NCBI GenBank assembly: GCA_902362925.1
Contig: CABIYL010000004.1
From: Pseudoflavonifractor sp902362925
GTDB taxonomy: Bacteria; Bacillota; Clostridia; Oscillospirales; Oscillospiraceae
Strand: one strand, 5' to 3'
Length of the DNA: 64,000 nucleotides
The notes under the pieces are model-generated. The model was not told the origin of the DNA. It saw nothing but the letters and a program-made list of their open reading frames with translations, and searched no databases. Within the stretch, counting starts at the first letter, position 1; every line of letters starts with the position of its first letter. Made by a program: the position numbers and the translations under genes. Of the stretch, positions 7,802-16,883 are shown in pieces.

Positions 7802-8995
7802 TCAGTTCTCGGCGGCACGGGCCTGCTTCTTGCGCAGGTTGGTGAGGAAGTTGTCCATGCGGGTCAGGGCCTCGGCGATGTCCTTCATGGAGGTGGCGTA
7901 GCAGCAGCGGATGAAGCCCTCGCCGCCGGGGCCGAAGGCGGTGCCAGAGATGACGGCCACCTTCTCCTCCATCAGGAACCGCTCGCAGAACTCGTCGGAG
8001 CTCAGGCCGGTGCCCCGGATGTCAGGGAACACATAGAATGCGCCCTTGGGCTCGAAGCAGGGCAGGCCGATACGGCGCAGGCCCTCCACCAGGTAGCGGC
8101 GGCGGCCATCGTACTCGTCCCGCATACGCTCAATGTCCCGGTCGCCGTTGCGCATGGCCTCCACGGCGGCGTACTGGCTGACAGTGGGGGCGGACATGAT
8201 GCCGAACTGGTGGAGCTTGAGCAGCTGCTTGATGATCTCCTTGGGGCCGCAGACGTAGCCCATGCGCCAGCCGGTCATGGCATGGCTCTTGGAGAAGCCA
8301 TTGATGACGATGGTCCGCTCATACATGTCGGGGATGTTGGCGATGGAGGTGTGGTGCATGCCGTAGGTCAGCTCGGAGTAGATCTCGTCGGAGATGACCA
8401 TGATGTCGGTGCCCCGCAGCACCTCGGCAATGGCTTCCAGGTCGGACCGCTCCATCACCGCGCCGGTGGGGTTGTTGGGGAAGGGCAGCACCAGGGCCTT
8501 GGTCTTGGGGGTGATGGCCTTCTTCAGCAACTCGGGGGTGAGGCGGAACTCGTCCTCGGCCCGGGTCTCCAGCAGCACGGGGGTACCGCCGGCCATGGAG
8601 GTCAGGGGCCCGTAGCACACAAAGGAGGGCACGGGGATAATGACCTCGTCGCCGGGATTGATCAGGCAGCGCAGCGCCAGGTCGATGCCCTCGCTGCCGC
8701 CCACGGTCACCACGATCTGGCTGGCAAAGTCGTACTTCAGGTCAAAGCGGCGCTCCAGGTAGGAGGCAATCTCCCGGCGCAGCTCGGCAAGGCCGGCGTT
8801 GGAGGTGTAGCGGGTGCGCCCCTTCTCCAGGGAGTAGATGCCCGCGTCCCGGATGTGCCAGGGGGTGACGAAGTCGGGCTCGCCCACGCCCAGGGAGATG
8901 GCGTCCTTCATCTCCTCCAGAATATCGAAGAACCGGCGGATGCCGGAGGGCTGGACCTCCTGAATCCGCTGGGACATGATCTGCTCGTAATTCAT
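7802..8995 (-). CDS. PLP-dependent class I/II aminotransferase
   Basis: A 397-residue fold-type I aminotransferase. Visible motifs are SNAGLAELRREIA, the PLP-binding NNPTGAV, SDEIYSELTY, and the Schiff-base lysine at about 236 in GFSKSHAMTGWRMGY, followed by the C-terminal substrate arginine region (GFIRCCYA). These place it with the aspartate/aromatic aminotransferase group, but the amino acid partner cannot be fixed. Its ATG overlaps the stop of the upstream Lrp/AsnC gene by four bases, a common pairing in Firmicutes where the regulator controls the transaminase. The thrH gene downstream suggests serine or homoserine-linked amino acid metabolism. Confidence 0.9.
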   Translation of the reverse strand: MNYEQIMSQRIQEVQPSGIRRFFDILEEMKDAISLGVGEPDFVTPWHIRDAGIYSLEKGRTRYTSNAGLAELRREIASYLERRFDLKYDFASQIVVTVGGSEGIDLALRCLINPGDEVIIPVPSFVCYGPLTSMAGGTPVLLETRAEDEFRLTPELLKKAITPKTKALVLPFPNNPTGAVMERSDLEAIAEVLRGTDIMVISDEIYSELTYGMHHTSIANIPDMYERTIVINGFSKSHAMTGWRMGYVCGPKEIIKQLLKLHQFGIMSAPTVSQYAAVEAMRNGDRDIERMRDEYDGRRRYLVEGLRRIGLPCFEPKGAFYVFPDIRGTGLSSDEFCERFLMEEKVAVISGTAFGPGGEGFIRCCYATSMKDIAEALTRMDNFLTNLRKKQARAAEN

Positions 8996-9471
8996 ACGAA
9001 AATAAACTCCCTTTCTCCAGGCGCCTGCTTTTCGAAGATCAGGTGCTTCTCTTTGTATTTTTTCAGAATGAAGTGGGTGGCCGTGCTGGTGACGCCCTCC
9101 AGCGGGGCCAGGCGGTCGCTGACGAAGGAGGCCACCTCCCGCAGGGTGCGGCCGGAGATGATCACCGTAAAGTCAAAGGCGCCGCTCATCAAGTACAGGG
9201 CCTCCACCTCATCATACTGGTAGATGCGCTCTGCGATGCGGTCAAAGCCCTCCTCCCGCTGGGGGATGACCTTCACCTCGATCAGGGCGGTCACTGCCTC
9301 CCGGTCGGTGGTGTTCCAGTCCACAATTGCCTGGTAGCCCAGAATAACCTTTTCCTCTTCATATTTCTTAATGGCGGCTTCTACTTCCTCCACCGTCATG
9401 TTTGCCATCGCGGCGAGCTGCTCGTGGGTAAGGGTGCAGTCCTCTTCCAAGAGCTGGAGCAGCTTGGTCAT
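8992..9471 (-). CDS. Lrp/AsnC family transcriptional regulator
   Basis: The 159-residue protein has an N-terminal winged HTH (about residues 1-60, THEQLAAMANMTVEEVEAAIKKYEEE) and a C-terminal ligand-sensing RAM domain (about 70-145, with YLMSGAFDFTVIISG). ATG 9471 follows AGGAGGAG. It is translationally coupled to the aminotransferase by an ATGA overlap and is the first gene of the minus-strand cluster reaching down to ispE. An amino acid effector is likely from the family; which one is unknown. Confidence 0.92.
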   Translation of the reverse strand: MTKLLQLLEEDCTLTHEQLAAMANMTVEEVEAAIKKYEEEKVILGYQAIVDWNTTDREAVTALIEVKVIPQREEGFDRIAERIYQYDEVEALYLMSGAFDFTVIISGRTLREVASFVSDRLAPLEGVTSTATHFILKKYKEKHLIFEKQAPGEREFIFV

Positions 9472-9547
9472 GCAGATCTCCTCCTGTCGTTGTGTTTCCT
9501 CCGCCGCCCGGCGGCGGATGCGGAGCCGTTCTCCGCTTAATATTCCT

Positions 9548-9576
9548 ATTATAATGCGTACGGATCAAAACCTCAA
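9548..9576 (-). promoter_or_regulatory. Promoter of the Lrp-aminotransferase-thrH cluster
   Basis: On the minus strand TTGAGG (9571-9576), a 17-base spacer and a consensus TATAAT (9548-9553). The leader to the Lrp gene then holds a GC-rich palindrome (CCGCCGCC/GGCGGCGG). Confidence 0.7.
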
Positions 9577-9925
9577 GTCTTGGTCTGCTGTTTTTTCTTG
9601 CTCCGGAACAGTCCATCCACCTCTAATCTGCCGTCCGAACCGCCCCTTTTTCCCGTTCTTGGGCTTTTCCCCGGCCCCGCCGCTTCCAGCGGAAAAATTA
9701 GCTCCCAAAGGGTTTTTTCACACATTTTCCAGCTTGACCAGCCATTTCTTTTTGACCGCGTTTTTCATCTGTCGAATGACAGAATCCGCTCCCCAGAATG
9801 GTCAAATTTTTGTCTATTTTCCAGTGGAAATTCGTGTTGTGAAGTGTTATGATAAAAATTGGTGCATAGCTAATTATTGTGTCTTTTGTATTCCGGCAAA
9901 AGCACGCGGAGGTGACAGCACAAGT
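9577..9925 (+). promoter_or_regulatory. V-ATPase operon upstream region with candidate promoter
   Basis: This 349-base stretch between divergent transcription units holds no convincing gene. The best plus-strand promoter is TGGAAA (9825-9830), 17 bases, TATGAT (9848-9853), about 70 bases before the first ATPase gene. The rest is locally AT-richer sequence with no clear operator. Confidence 0.5.
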
Positions 9926-10255
9926 ATGGAAACTGAGTATATTGACCTGGTCAGTAAAATCATTGCCGCGGAGCACACTGCCCAGGAAATCGCCCGTGAG
10001 GCTCAGGAAAAGCAGCAGTCTCTGGACGCCGACCTGGAGCGGGATATCGCCCACATGCGTGAGGACTATTTCGCCCGGGCCAAGCACCGGATTGAGGCCG
10101 TGGAAAAGGCTGAGCGGAAGGGCGCTGAAGAGGATATCGCAAAGCTGGACAAGCGTCTCAAGGACGCTATGGACAAGGTGGAGCGGGCCTATCAGCAGAA
10201 CAAAGACCAGTGGGTGGACACGCTCTTCTTCAGAATTGTGGGCGGCCGTTCCTGA
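9926..10255 (+). CDS. V-type ATPase subunit G/H (coiled-coil peripheral stalk)
   Basis: This 109-residue, highly charged, almost entirely helical protein (heptad-rich from about residue 10 to 95) is the first gene of the ATPase operon. Such proteins pair with subunit E to form the peripheral stalk. ATG 9926 is chosen because GGAGGTG lies at 9908-9914; longer upstream frames have no ribosome site. The family is weakly conserved, so the call rests on coiled-coil character, size and position ahead of subunits C and I. Confidence 0.75.
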   Translation: METEYIDLVSKIIAAEHTAQEIAREAQEKQQSLDADLERDIAHMREDYFARAKHRIEAVEKAERKGAEEDIAKLDKRLKDAMDKVERAYQQNKDQWVDTLFFRIVGGRS

Positions 10256-10303
10256 TGCGCCCCGCACCCCTATCCTACGGGCGCAGAAAGGAGTGGTCGT
10301 GAC

Positions 10304-11359
10304 ATGATCGACAGCTATATGCGATACGGTGCCCTTGCCGCAAAGGTAAAGGCGCTGTACGGCAAGCGCCTTCGTTTTTCTGACTTTGAGCACATGGCGG
10401 GTCTGCCCAACGAGCAGAGCATTCTGGACTATCTGCGCACCCAGCCCGGCTGGTCTGCTGCGGTGTCCGCCGCTCTGTCCGCCATGAACACCTCCGGCTA
10501 CGTTGGCCGCATGGAGCTGGAGGATGCCCTTCGCCTTCAGGTTTGGAAAGAGTACGAGGGACTCAATCACTTTGTCCCCCGTCCCGACAAGAATCTGGTG
10601 GCATTTCCCCTGCGGCAGGCGGAGCTGCTGGCCATCCTTGGCACGCTGCGCCGCCTCAAGTCCCACGGACGGGTCCGGGAAGGCATTCTCGCCCTGCCCA
10701 ACCTGCCCTTTAAGGTGAACCGGAAGGCCCTCATCGCCTGCAAGGACTACAACGGCCTGCTGGCTGCGGTGCAGGGCAGCATCTACTACGAGCCTCTGCT
10801 CCACATCCGCCCGGACAACCCGGACGTGCTGCCCGACTACACCACCACCGAGGCCCTTCTCCGCTCCACCTACTTCTCCCACATCTACCGCATCATCTAC
10901 AACTCCTACAGCGGCGAGACCAAGTCCGTGCTGCTCAAGGGCATGGGTGAGCGGGTAGACCTGCTCAACATCATCCACATTCTCCGGCTCAAGACCTACT
11001 TCCCCGGCGACGACCAGTACTACTCGGCCCTCTTCCCCATCAACTACAAGCTCAGACCGGAGAAGATCAAGGCCATGTGCGACGCCGCCGACGTCTCTCA
11101 GGTATTCGCCGTGCTGCAGGACACCCCTTATGTCGGACGCTTCACTTCCCTGGATGTGGCCGGTGTGGAGGACTGCTACCGCCGTTCCTTCTACACCTTC
11201 AATAAGCGCCAGCTGGTCTCGGGGCCTCCCTCCATCTACACTGCGGTTTCCTACCTGAACGTGAAGTCCACCGAGCTGAAGGCCCTGGTGAACGTCATCG
11301 AGTCGGTCAAATATGGTGCCCACTACGATGAGGATTTCGCCCGTCTTGTGGGCGAATGA
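10304..11359 (+). CDS. V-type ATPase subunit C (central stalk adaptor)
   Basis: The 351-residue protein resembles the V0D/AC39 family, the funnel that connects the rotating D/F shaft to the K ring. The N-terminal ALAAKVKALYGKRL and the LLRSTYFSHIYRIIYNSYSG segment in the middle are typical helical repeats. It is cytoplasmic with no membrane segment. ATG 10304 follows AAAGGAG. It lies 48 bases after the G/H gene and 39 bases before the start of subunit I, clearly in one operon. Confidence 0.88.
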   Translation: MIDSYMRYGALAAKVKALYGKRLRFSDFEHMAGLPNEQSILDYLRTQPGWSAAVSAALSAMNTSGYVGRMELEDALRLQVWKEYEGLNHFVPRPDKNLVAFPLRQAELLAILGTLRRLKSHGRVREGILALPNLPFKVNRKALIACKDYNGLLAAVQGSIYYEPLLHIRPDNPDVLPDYTTTEALLRSTYFSHIYRIIYNSYSGETKSVLLKGMGERVDLLNIIHILRLKTYFPGDDQYYSALFPINYKLRPEKIKAMCDAADVSQVFAVLQDTPYVGRFTSLDVAGVEDCYRRSFYTFNKRQLVSGPPSIYTAVSYLNVKSTELKALVNVIESVKYGAHYDEDFARLVGE

Positions 11360-11398
11360 CCCACCTGCAAAGTTTGAAAGAAAAGGGAGATGGTCTGT

Positions 11399-13357
11399 TT
11401 GTCAGTCATCCCGATGAAGTTACTCACCATTGCGGGACCCCTGGATCAGTTTGACACAGTGGTGCGTGAGTGCGTCATCAACCAGGAGTTCCACCCGGAA
11501 AACACCCTTCAGACCATGAAGGATGTCAAAGGGCTTCGTCCCTTTGAGCTGAACAACCCCTATACCGCCCTTCTCCGCCGGGCCGAACAGGTGGCGGATG
11601 AGGCCGGTATCCCCCTGGAGTACGAGCCCTTTGAGTCTGCTCTGGGAGACGACCCCGCCACCTTCGCCGATTACTTCGACACCCTGGAGAAGCGGGTCAA
11701 CGACCTGACCCAGAAGCGGGAGGACCTCCTTCAGGAGGCCAAGAACTGCCGCAACCTGGCGCTCCAGCTGGAGAAGCTGAAGGGCGTTGCCGCCAACCTT
11801 GAGGACCTCTGGAGCCTGGACTTCTCCCGGTTCCGGTTCGGTTACCTGCCCCGGGAGACCTACGACAGCTTCCAGCAGGCCCTCAACGAGGACGACAACA
11901 TTCTCTTCTTCCCCACCAGCATTGAGCCCAAGCTGGTCTACGGCGTGTACTTCACCACCAAGGCTGCCCACGAAAAGGTGGACACCCTCTTCAACTCCCT
12001 CCACTTCGTCCGGCTTCACATCGATGCCCACGCCCACGGTTCCGCCGACCAGGCCATCATCGAGCTCAACGCCGAGGCGGAGGCCGCGGAGAAGGCCGCC
12101 GAGCAGGCCAAGCAGGACATCTTCGGCCTCAAGCCTGCTGAGCACGACCACCTGCTGGCCGACTACTGCTACCTGCGGTACATGAACGACGCCTACGACA
12201 TGCGCCGCTTCGCTGCCCACTCCCGTGAGACCTTCTACCTCATGGGCTGGGTGCCCAGCGACAAAATCGAGGCGGTGCAGGCCAAGCTGAACAAGTTTGA
12301 CCGGCTCTCCTGCGTGGTGGACAATGCGGGCGACCTGCCCGACATGACGCCCCCCACCAAGCTGAAAAACTCCTTCCTGGGCCGGACCTTCCAGCCCTTC
12401 CTGGAGATGTACGGCCTGCCCTCTTACAACGAGATCGACCCCTCCATCTTCATGGCCATCACCTACTGCCTGTTCTTCGGCATCATGTTCGGTGACCTGG
12501 GCCAGGGCCTGTGCCTGGCGCTCGTCGGCATTGTGCTGTCCAAGTGGAAGAAGATGTGGCTGGGCAACATCATCACCTGCTGCGGTCTGTCGGGCGCTGT
12601 GTTCGGCTGTATCTACGGCAGCGTGTTCGGTCTGGAAGAAATCCTGCCCGGCTTCAAGATCATGGAGGAGAGCGTGCTCTCCGGCATGGGCGAGGTCAGC
12701 AACGTTCTGCTGCTGCTGGTTATGTCCATTGTCCTTGGCGTGATTATGCTGGCCTTTGTCATGGTGCTCAACATCATCAACGGCGTCCGCCAGCACAATT
12801 TCGAAAAGATTCTCTTCGGGCCCAACGGCGTGGCCGGCATGGTGTTCTACCTGGGCCTCATCGGCGCGGCTGTGTCCACCCTGCTCTTCGGCGTGAACCT
12901 GTTCGTGCCCGCCTACGTCCTGCCCGTCATCGTGCTGCCCCTGGTGGTCATCCTCTTCAAGGAGCCCCTCTCCCTCATGCTGGAGGGCAACCCCGAGTGG
13001 AAGGAGATCAAGATCGGCGGCATCATCGTCACCGGCTTCTTCGAGCTGTTTGAAACCTGCCTGTCCTTCCTCACCAACACCCTGTCCTTCATGCGTGTGG
13101 GCGCTTACGCCATCACCCACGTGGGCCTGATGCTGGTGGTCCAGATGCTGGCCAATATGGCCGGCGGTCTGGCAAGCCCCGGCGGCATCATCGTCATGAT
13201 CCTGGGCAACCTGTTTGTCATGGGCTTTGAGGGCCTGCTGGTGGGCATTCAGGTTCTCCGTCTTGAGTTCTATGAGCTGTTCGGCCGCTTCTATGACGAC
13301 GGCGGCGTGGCTTACGAGCCCAAGATCATTGATTACACGTCCCGCAGCGCGGCCTGA
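11399..13357 (+). CDS. V-type ATPase subunit I (membrane stator)
   Basis: The soluble N-terminal half (about residues 1-340, with long coiled helices) is followed by 7-8 membrane segments (about 355-640). Subunit I anchors the peripheral stalks and supplies the ion half-channels; the essential arginine is probably in the SFMRVGAYAITHVG helix (about residue 565). The start is set at TTG 11399 because GGGAG (11385-11389) sits nine bases upstream, while ATG 11390 would abut it directly. The resulting MSVIPMKLLTIAGP matches the family N-terminus. Length (about 652) is normal. Confidence 0.93.
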   Translation: MSVIPMKLLTIAGPLDQFDTVVRECVINQEFHPENTLQTMKDVKGLRPFELNNPYTALLRRAEQVADEAGIPLEYEPFESALGDDPATFADYFDTLEKRVNDLTQKREDLLQEAKNCRNLALQLEKLKGVAANLEDLWSLDFSRFRFGYLPRETYDSFQQALNEDDNILFFPTSIEPKLVYGVYFTTKAAHEKVDTLFNSLHFVRLHIDAHAHGSADQAIIELNAEAEAAEKAAEQAKQDIFGLKPAEHDHLLADYCYLRYMNDAYDMRRFAAHSRETFYLMGWVPSDKIEAVQAKLNKFDRLSCVVDNAGDLPDMTPPTKLKNSFLGRTFQPFLEMYGLPSYNEIDPSIFMAITYCLFFGIMFGDLGQGLCLALVGIVLSKWKKMWLGNIITCCGLSGAVFGCIYGSVFGLEEILPGFKIMEESVLSGMGEVSNVLLLLVMSIVLGVIMLAFVMVLNIINGVRQHNFEKILFGPNGVAGMVFYLGLIGAAVSTLLFGVNLFVPAYVLPVIVLPLVVILFKEPLSLMLEGNPEWKEIKIGGIIVTGFFELFETCLSFLTNTLSFMRVGAYAITHVGLMLVVQMLANMAGGLASPGGIIVMILGNLFVMGFEGLLVGIQVLRLEFYELFGRFYDDGGVAYEPKIIDYTSRSAA

Positions 13358-13444
13358 GCGCCGTCCGGAAGGGACAATCAGCATCTTTTATTCTGCCCTG
13401 TGGGCTGAATATAGGTTCCAAGTGATTTTAGGAGGTCTATAACA

Positions 13445-13876
13445 ATGAAATACCTGGTTCTTCTTCTGGCTACCTTTGCCGTTTTCTGCCCCCTGTTCCT
13501 CATCGGCATCCGCAAGTACACCGGCAAGCGCGCCAAGAACGCTCTGATGGCCAATGTCTGCTCCTTCTTCGGCTGCCTGGTGCTGTGCACCGTGGTGGGC
13601 ATCGGCGGTGCCGCCGGCGCTGCCGACGTGTCCGTTGAGGCCGCTACCGCCTCCGCCAACGGCATCATGATGGGTCTGAAGTACATCGGCGCCGCTCTGG
13701 CTGTCGGCCTGTCCGGCATCGGCGGCGGTATCGCCGTGGCTTCCTCCGCTTCCGCCGCTCTGGGCGCCATCTCCGAGAACGACAAGGCCTTTGGTAAGGC
13801 CCTGATCTTCGTCGGTCTGGCCGAAGGCGTCGCCCTGTACGGCCTGATCGTGGCCCTGCTCCTCCTGTTCACCTAA
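13445..13876 (+). CDS. V-type ATPase subunit K (proteolipid ring)
   Basis: At 143 residues and three hydrophobic segments, this rotor subunit has an N-terminal signal-like helix plus one c-type hairpin. The ion-binding glutamate is in GLAEGVALYGL in the last helix; the glycine-rich partner helix is AVGLSGIGGGIAVASSASAALGA. It is shorter than the four-helix K subunit of Enterococcus. Whether it carries Na+ or H+ cannot be settled by eye. ATG 13445 follows TAGGAGG. A very stable hairpin lies about 100 bases after its stop. Confidence 0.93.
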   Translation: MKYLVLLLATFAVFCPLFLIGIRKYTGKRAKNALMANVCSFFGCLVLCTVVGIGGAAGAADVSVEAATASANGIMMGLKYIGAALAVGLSGIGGGIAVASSASAALGAISENDKAFGKALIFVGLAEGVALYGLIVALLLLFT

Positions 13877-13977
13877 TATAACAGGCGACTGTTCCCCCTG
13901 GCCGGCCCGTCCCAATGGGCGGCGCCGGCCAAAACCTCCCCTGCGCGGGAGCCGGCACAGTCTCTCTGGCCCGGCTT

Positions 13978-14011
13978 CCGCCGCTGTCTGCCCTCGGGCG
14001 GACAGCGGCGG
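13978..14011 (+). promoter_or_regulatory. Very stable tetraloop hairpin after the K gene
   Basis: Bases 13978-13992 pair with 13997-14011 over 15 pairs (one G-U) around a CTCG loop. No T-run follows directly. A shorter stem CCTCC/GGAGG and TTTTATTT come at about 14015-14038. The position, in a 198-base gap between K and F, suits an mRNA stabiliser, processing site or partial terminator that raises K-ring message over the rest. Confidence 0.6.
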
Positions 14012-14074
14012 GGTCCTCCATCCGCCGGAGGTTTTATTTCCTGACTGCGCGCCGAAAGGCGCATGGAGGTCTGT

Positions 14075-14383
14075 ATGAAGTATTTTGTTATCACTGACAG
14101 CACCGATACCCAGGTGGGCCTGCGTCTGGCGGGTATCGAGGGCGTGGTGGTCCGGGAGATCCCCGAGGCACGGAAGGCCATCCAGGCCGCCGCCGCCGAC
14201 CCTGACATCGCCGTCCTCCTGGTGACGGAGAACCTGGCGGCCAAGTGCTCCGACCTGCTGGAGCCCCTGAAGATGAGCTGCCATATCCCTCTGGTGGTAG
14301 AAATCCCGGACCGTCACAGCACCGGCCGTGCCTCCGACTCCATCACCCGTTATATCCGCGAGGCCATCGGGGTCAAACTTTGA
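14075..14383 (+). CDS. V-type ATPase subunit F
   Basis: A 102-residue alpha/beta protein of the ATP-synt_F family, which binds subunit D in the rotor shaft. Its start MKYFVITDSTDTQVGLRLAG and the later VLLVTENLA...IPLVVEIPD segment are typical. ATG 14075 is chosen since TGGAGGT precedes it; the in-frame ATG at 14063 would overlap that ribosome site. It opens the second half of the operon after the structured gap and is followed 38 bases later by subunit E. Confidence 0.9.
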   Translation: MKYFVITDSTDTQVGLRLAGIEGVVVREIPEARKAIQAAAADPDIAVLLVTENLAAKCSDLLEPLKMSCHIPLVVEIPDRHSTGRASDSITRYIREAIGVKL

Positions 14384-14421
14384 CCTGTGTCCTCCTCTTT
14401 TAACCAAAGGAGGTTTCATCC

Positions 14422-15048
14422 ATGTCTGAACTGAACAAAAAGCTGGACCACTTTACGTCCACGCTTCTGGCTGAGGCCACCGCTGAGACCGACCGGGTCC
14501 TCAGTGAGGTGAAGGCCCAGCACGATAATTCCTACTCCGCCGCTGAGGACAAGATCCTGGCGGAGGCTTACCACTACATCCGCACCGAGGTGTCCCGCAT
14601 CCGCAGCGAGGAGGGCCGCAAGGTCTCCCGCCACATGCTGGACAACAAGAAGACCCTCTATCTCCGCCGTGAGGAGATTGCCCGTGAGGTCTTTGAGGCG
14701 GTGCGGGACCGCATCGTCGCGTACAGCGCCACCCCCGACTACCGCAAGCGGCTGGCCGAGGTGGCCTGCCAGGCTGTGGACACCCTCAAGGGCGCCGATG
14801 ACATCGTCATCCGCCTGCGCGCTGAGGATATGGACCAGTCCGACGCCATCACCGCCGCCCTGAAGGGCGTCAAGGTGACCTTCCAGGCCGATCCCTCCAT
14901 CCTGATGGGCGGCCTGACCGCCGTGTCCCCCTCCCTGGGCCGCCGTGTGGACGCCACCTTCGGCACCGCCATGGCCGAGCTGAACGGACACTTCGCTGAG
15001 ATCTTCGGCCTGTCCCTGTCCGACGATCTGACCGAGACCGAGGAGTAA
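14422..15048 (+). CDS. V-type ATPase subunit E
   Basis: This 208-residue protein has a long charged N-terminal helix (about residues 1-100) and a globular C-terminal part (about 110-200) ending in the ATPase-binding segment DATFGTAMAEL. It is the stable half of each peripheral stalk and partners with the G/H coiled coil encoded first in the operon. ATG 14422 follows AAGGAGG. The subunit A gene begins 48 bases later. Confidence 0.92.
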   Translation: MSELNKKLDHFTSTLLAEATAETDRVLSEVKAQHDNSYSAAEDKILAEAYHYIRTEVSRIRSEEGRKVSRHMLDNKKTLYLRREEIAREVFEAVRDRIVAYSATPDYRKRLAEVACQAVDTLKGADDIVIRLRAEDMDQSDAITAALKGVKVTFQADPSILMGGLTAVSPSLGRRVDATFGTAMAELNGHFAEIFGLSLSDDLTETEE

Positions 15049-15096
15049 GACCGCGTCCCCGGTCCCTGATTACCTGTTTGTTGTGAGGATGATACT

Positions 15097-16860
15097 ATGA
15101 GCCAATATGTTATCAAGGGCGTCAACGGCCCTGTTGTCACCGTCGTCGGCGGCCAGGGTCTGGCCATGATGGACATGGTGCACGTGGGTAATGAGGGTCT
15201 GATTGGCGAGGTCGTAGGCGTGAACGGCGGTGTGACCACCGTGCAGGTCTACGAGGATACCGCCGGTCTGGCCCCCGGTCAGCCCGTCACCGCCACCGGC
15301 GCCCCCATGTCCGTCAAGCTGGGCCCCGGCCTGCTGAGCAATATCTTCGACGGCATTGCCCGTCCCCTGAACGTCATTGAGGAGAAGGCCGGTCCCTTCA
15401 TCACCCGGGGCATCAACATCTCCGCCCTGGATGAGGAGAAGCTGTGGGATACCACCGTCACCGTCAAGGTGGGCGACACCATCCGTCCCGGCACCGAGTA
15501 CGCCTTCTGCCAGGAGACCTCCCTCATCAAGCACCGCTGCCTGGCACCCGCCGGCGTGGACGGCAAGGTCACCCGCGCCCTCCCCAGCGGCAGCTACAAC
15601 GTCAACGAGGTCCTGGTGGAGGTCACCGACTTGTACGGCCGTGTGCACAAGCTCTGCCTGGCCCAGGACTGCCGCATCCGTACCCCCCGTCCCATGGCCG
15701 AGCGTCTGCCCATCTCCCGCCCCCTTATCACCGGCCAGCGCATTATCGACACCCTCTTCCCCATCGGCAAGGGCGGCGCTGCCGCCATCCCCGGCCCCTT
15801 CGGCGCCGGCAAGACCATGACCCAGCACCAGCTGGCCAAGTGGTCTGACGCCGACATCATCGTCTACCTGGGCTGCGGCGAGCGCGGCAACGAGATGACC
15901 CAGGCCCTGGAGGAGTTCTCCGAGCTGCTGGACCCCAAGAGCCACCAGCCCCTGATGAACCGCACCATCCTGATTGCCAACACCTCCAACATGCCTGTAG
16001 CCGCCCGTGAGGCCTCCGTCTACACCGGCATGACCATCGCCGAGTACTACCGCGACATGGGCTACCACGTGGCCCTGATGGCCGACTCCACCTCCCGCTG
16101 GGCCGAGGCTCTGCGTGAGATCTCCGGCCGTCTGGAGGAGATGCCCGCTGAGGAAGGCTTCCCCGCCTACCTGGCTTCCCGTCTGGCTGAGTTCTACGAG
16201 CGTGCCGGCTACGTGAAGACCCTGGAGGGCAAGGAGGGCAGCGTCACCGTTATCGGCGCCGTCTCCCCCCAGGGCGGCGACTTCTCCGAGCCCGTCACCC
16301 AGAACACCAAGCGTTATGTCCGTACCTTCTGGGGCCTGGACCGTGCTCTGGCCTATGCCCGTCACTTCCCCTCCATCAACTGGCTGACCTCCTACTCCGA
16401 GTATGCCGCCGACCTGAAGCCCTGGTATGACGCCAACGTGGGCCCCGACTTTGTCCCCTGCCGCAACAAGATCGCCAACCTCCTCCAGGAGGAGTCCTCC
16501 CTGATGGAGATCGTCAAGCTGATCGGCGCGGACATCCTGCCCGAGGACCAGAAGCTGGTCATCGAGACGGCCAGACTCATCCGTGTGGGCTTCCTGCAGC
16601 AGAACGCCTATCACGACATTGATACCTACGTCCCCCTGGAGAAGCAGCTGAAGATGATGCAGGTCATCCTGCGCCTGTACGACGGCGCCCGGGCCCTCAT
16701 CGCCCGCTCCATTCCCCTCTCTCAGCTCAAGGCCACCGGTATCTTCGAGACCCTGACCAAGATCAAGTACGAGGTCGCCAACGACCAGATGGAGAAGTTC
16801 GCCGAGTACGACAGACTGGTGGACGAGGCCCTGGACTCCGTGGACAAGGCCAACCGCTGA
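15097..16860 (+). CDS. V-type ATPase catalytic subunit A
   Basis: The 587-residue catalytic subunit carries the P-loop GPFGAGKT at about residues 233-240, the catalytic glutamate in CGERGNEM, and the Walker B stretch VALMADSTSRWAEALREISGR. An A-type non-homologous insert lies at about 115-190. Six A/B subunits alternate in the head, and ATP turnover drives rotation of the K ring. Length is standard. ATG 15097 is preceded by a modest TGAGGATG. It lies between E and B in the usual order. Confidence 0.97.
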   Translation: MSQYVIKGVNGPVVTVVGGQGLAMMDMVHVGNEGLIGEVVGVNGGVTTVQVYEDTAGLAPGQPVTATGAPMSVKLGPGLLSNIFDGIARPLNVIEEKAGPFITRGINISALDEEKLWDTTVTVKVGDTIRPGTEYAFCQETSLIKHRCLAPAGVDGKVTRALPSGSYNVNEVLVEVTDLYGRVHKLCLAQDCRIRTPRPMAERLPISRPLITGQRIIDTLFPIGKGGAAAIPGPFGAGKTMTQHQLAKWSDADIIVYLGCGERGNEMTQALEEFSELLDPKSHQPLMNRTILIANTSNMPVAAREASVYTGMTIAEYYRDMGYHVALMADSTSRWAEALREISGRLEEMPAEEGFPAYLASRLAEFYERAGYVKTLEGKEGSVTVIGAVSPQGGDFSEPVTQNTKRYVRTFWGLDRALAYARHFPSINWLTSYSEYAADLKPWYDANVGPDFVPCRNKIANLLQEESSLMEIVKLIGADILPEDQKLVIETARLIRVGFLQQNAYHDIDTYVPLEKQLKMMQVILRLYDGARALIARSIPLSQLKATGIFETLTKIKYEVANDQMEKFAEYDRLVDEALDSVDKANR

Positions 16861-16883
16861 GACGAGATTTTTGAGGTGATTTT

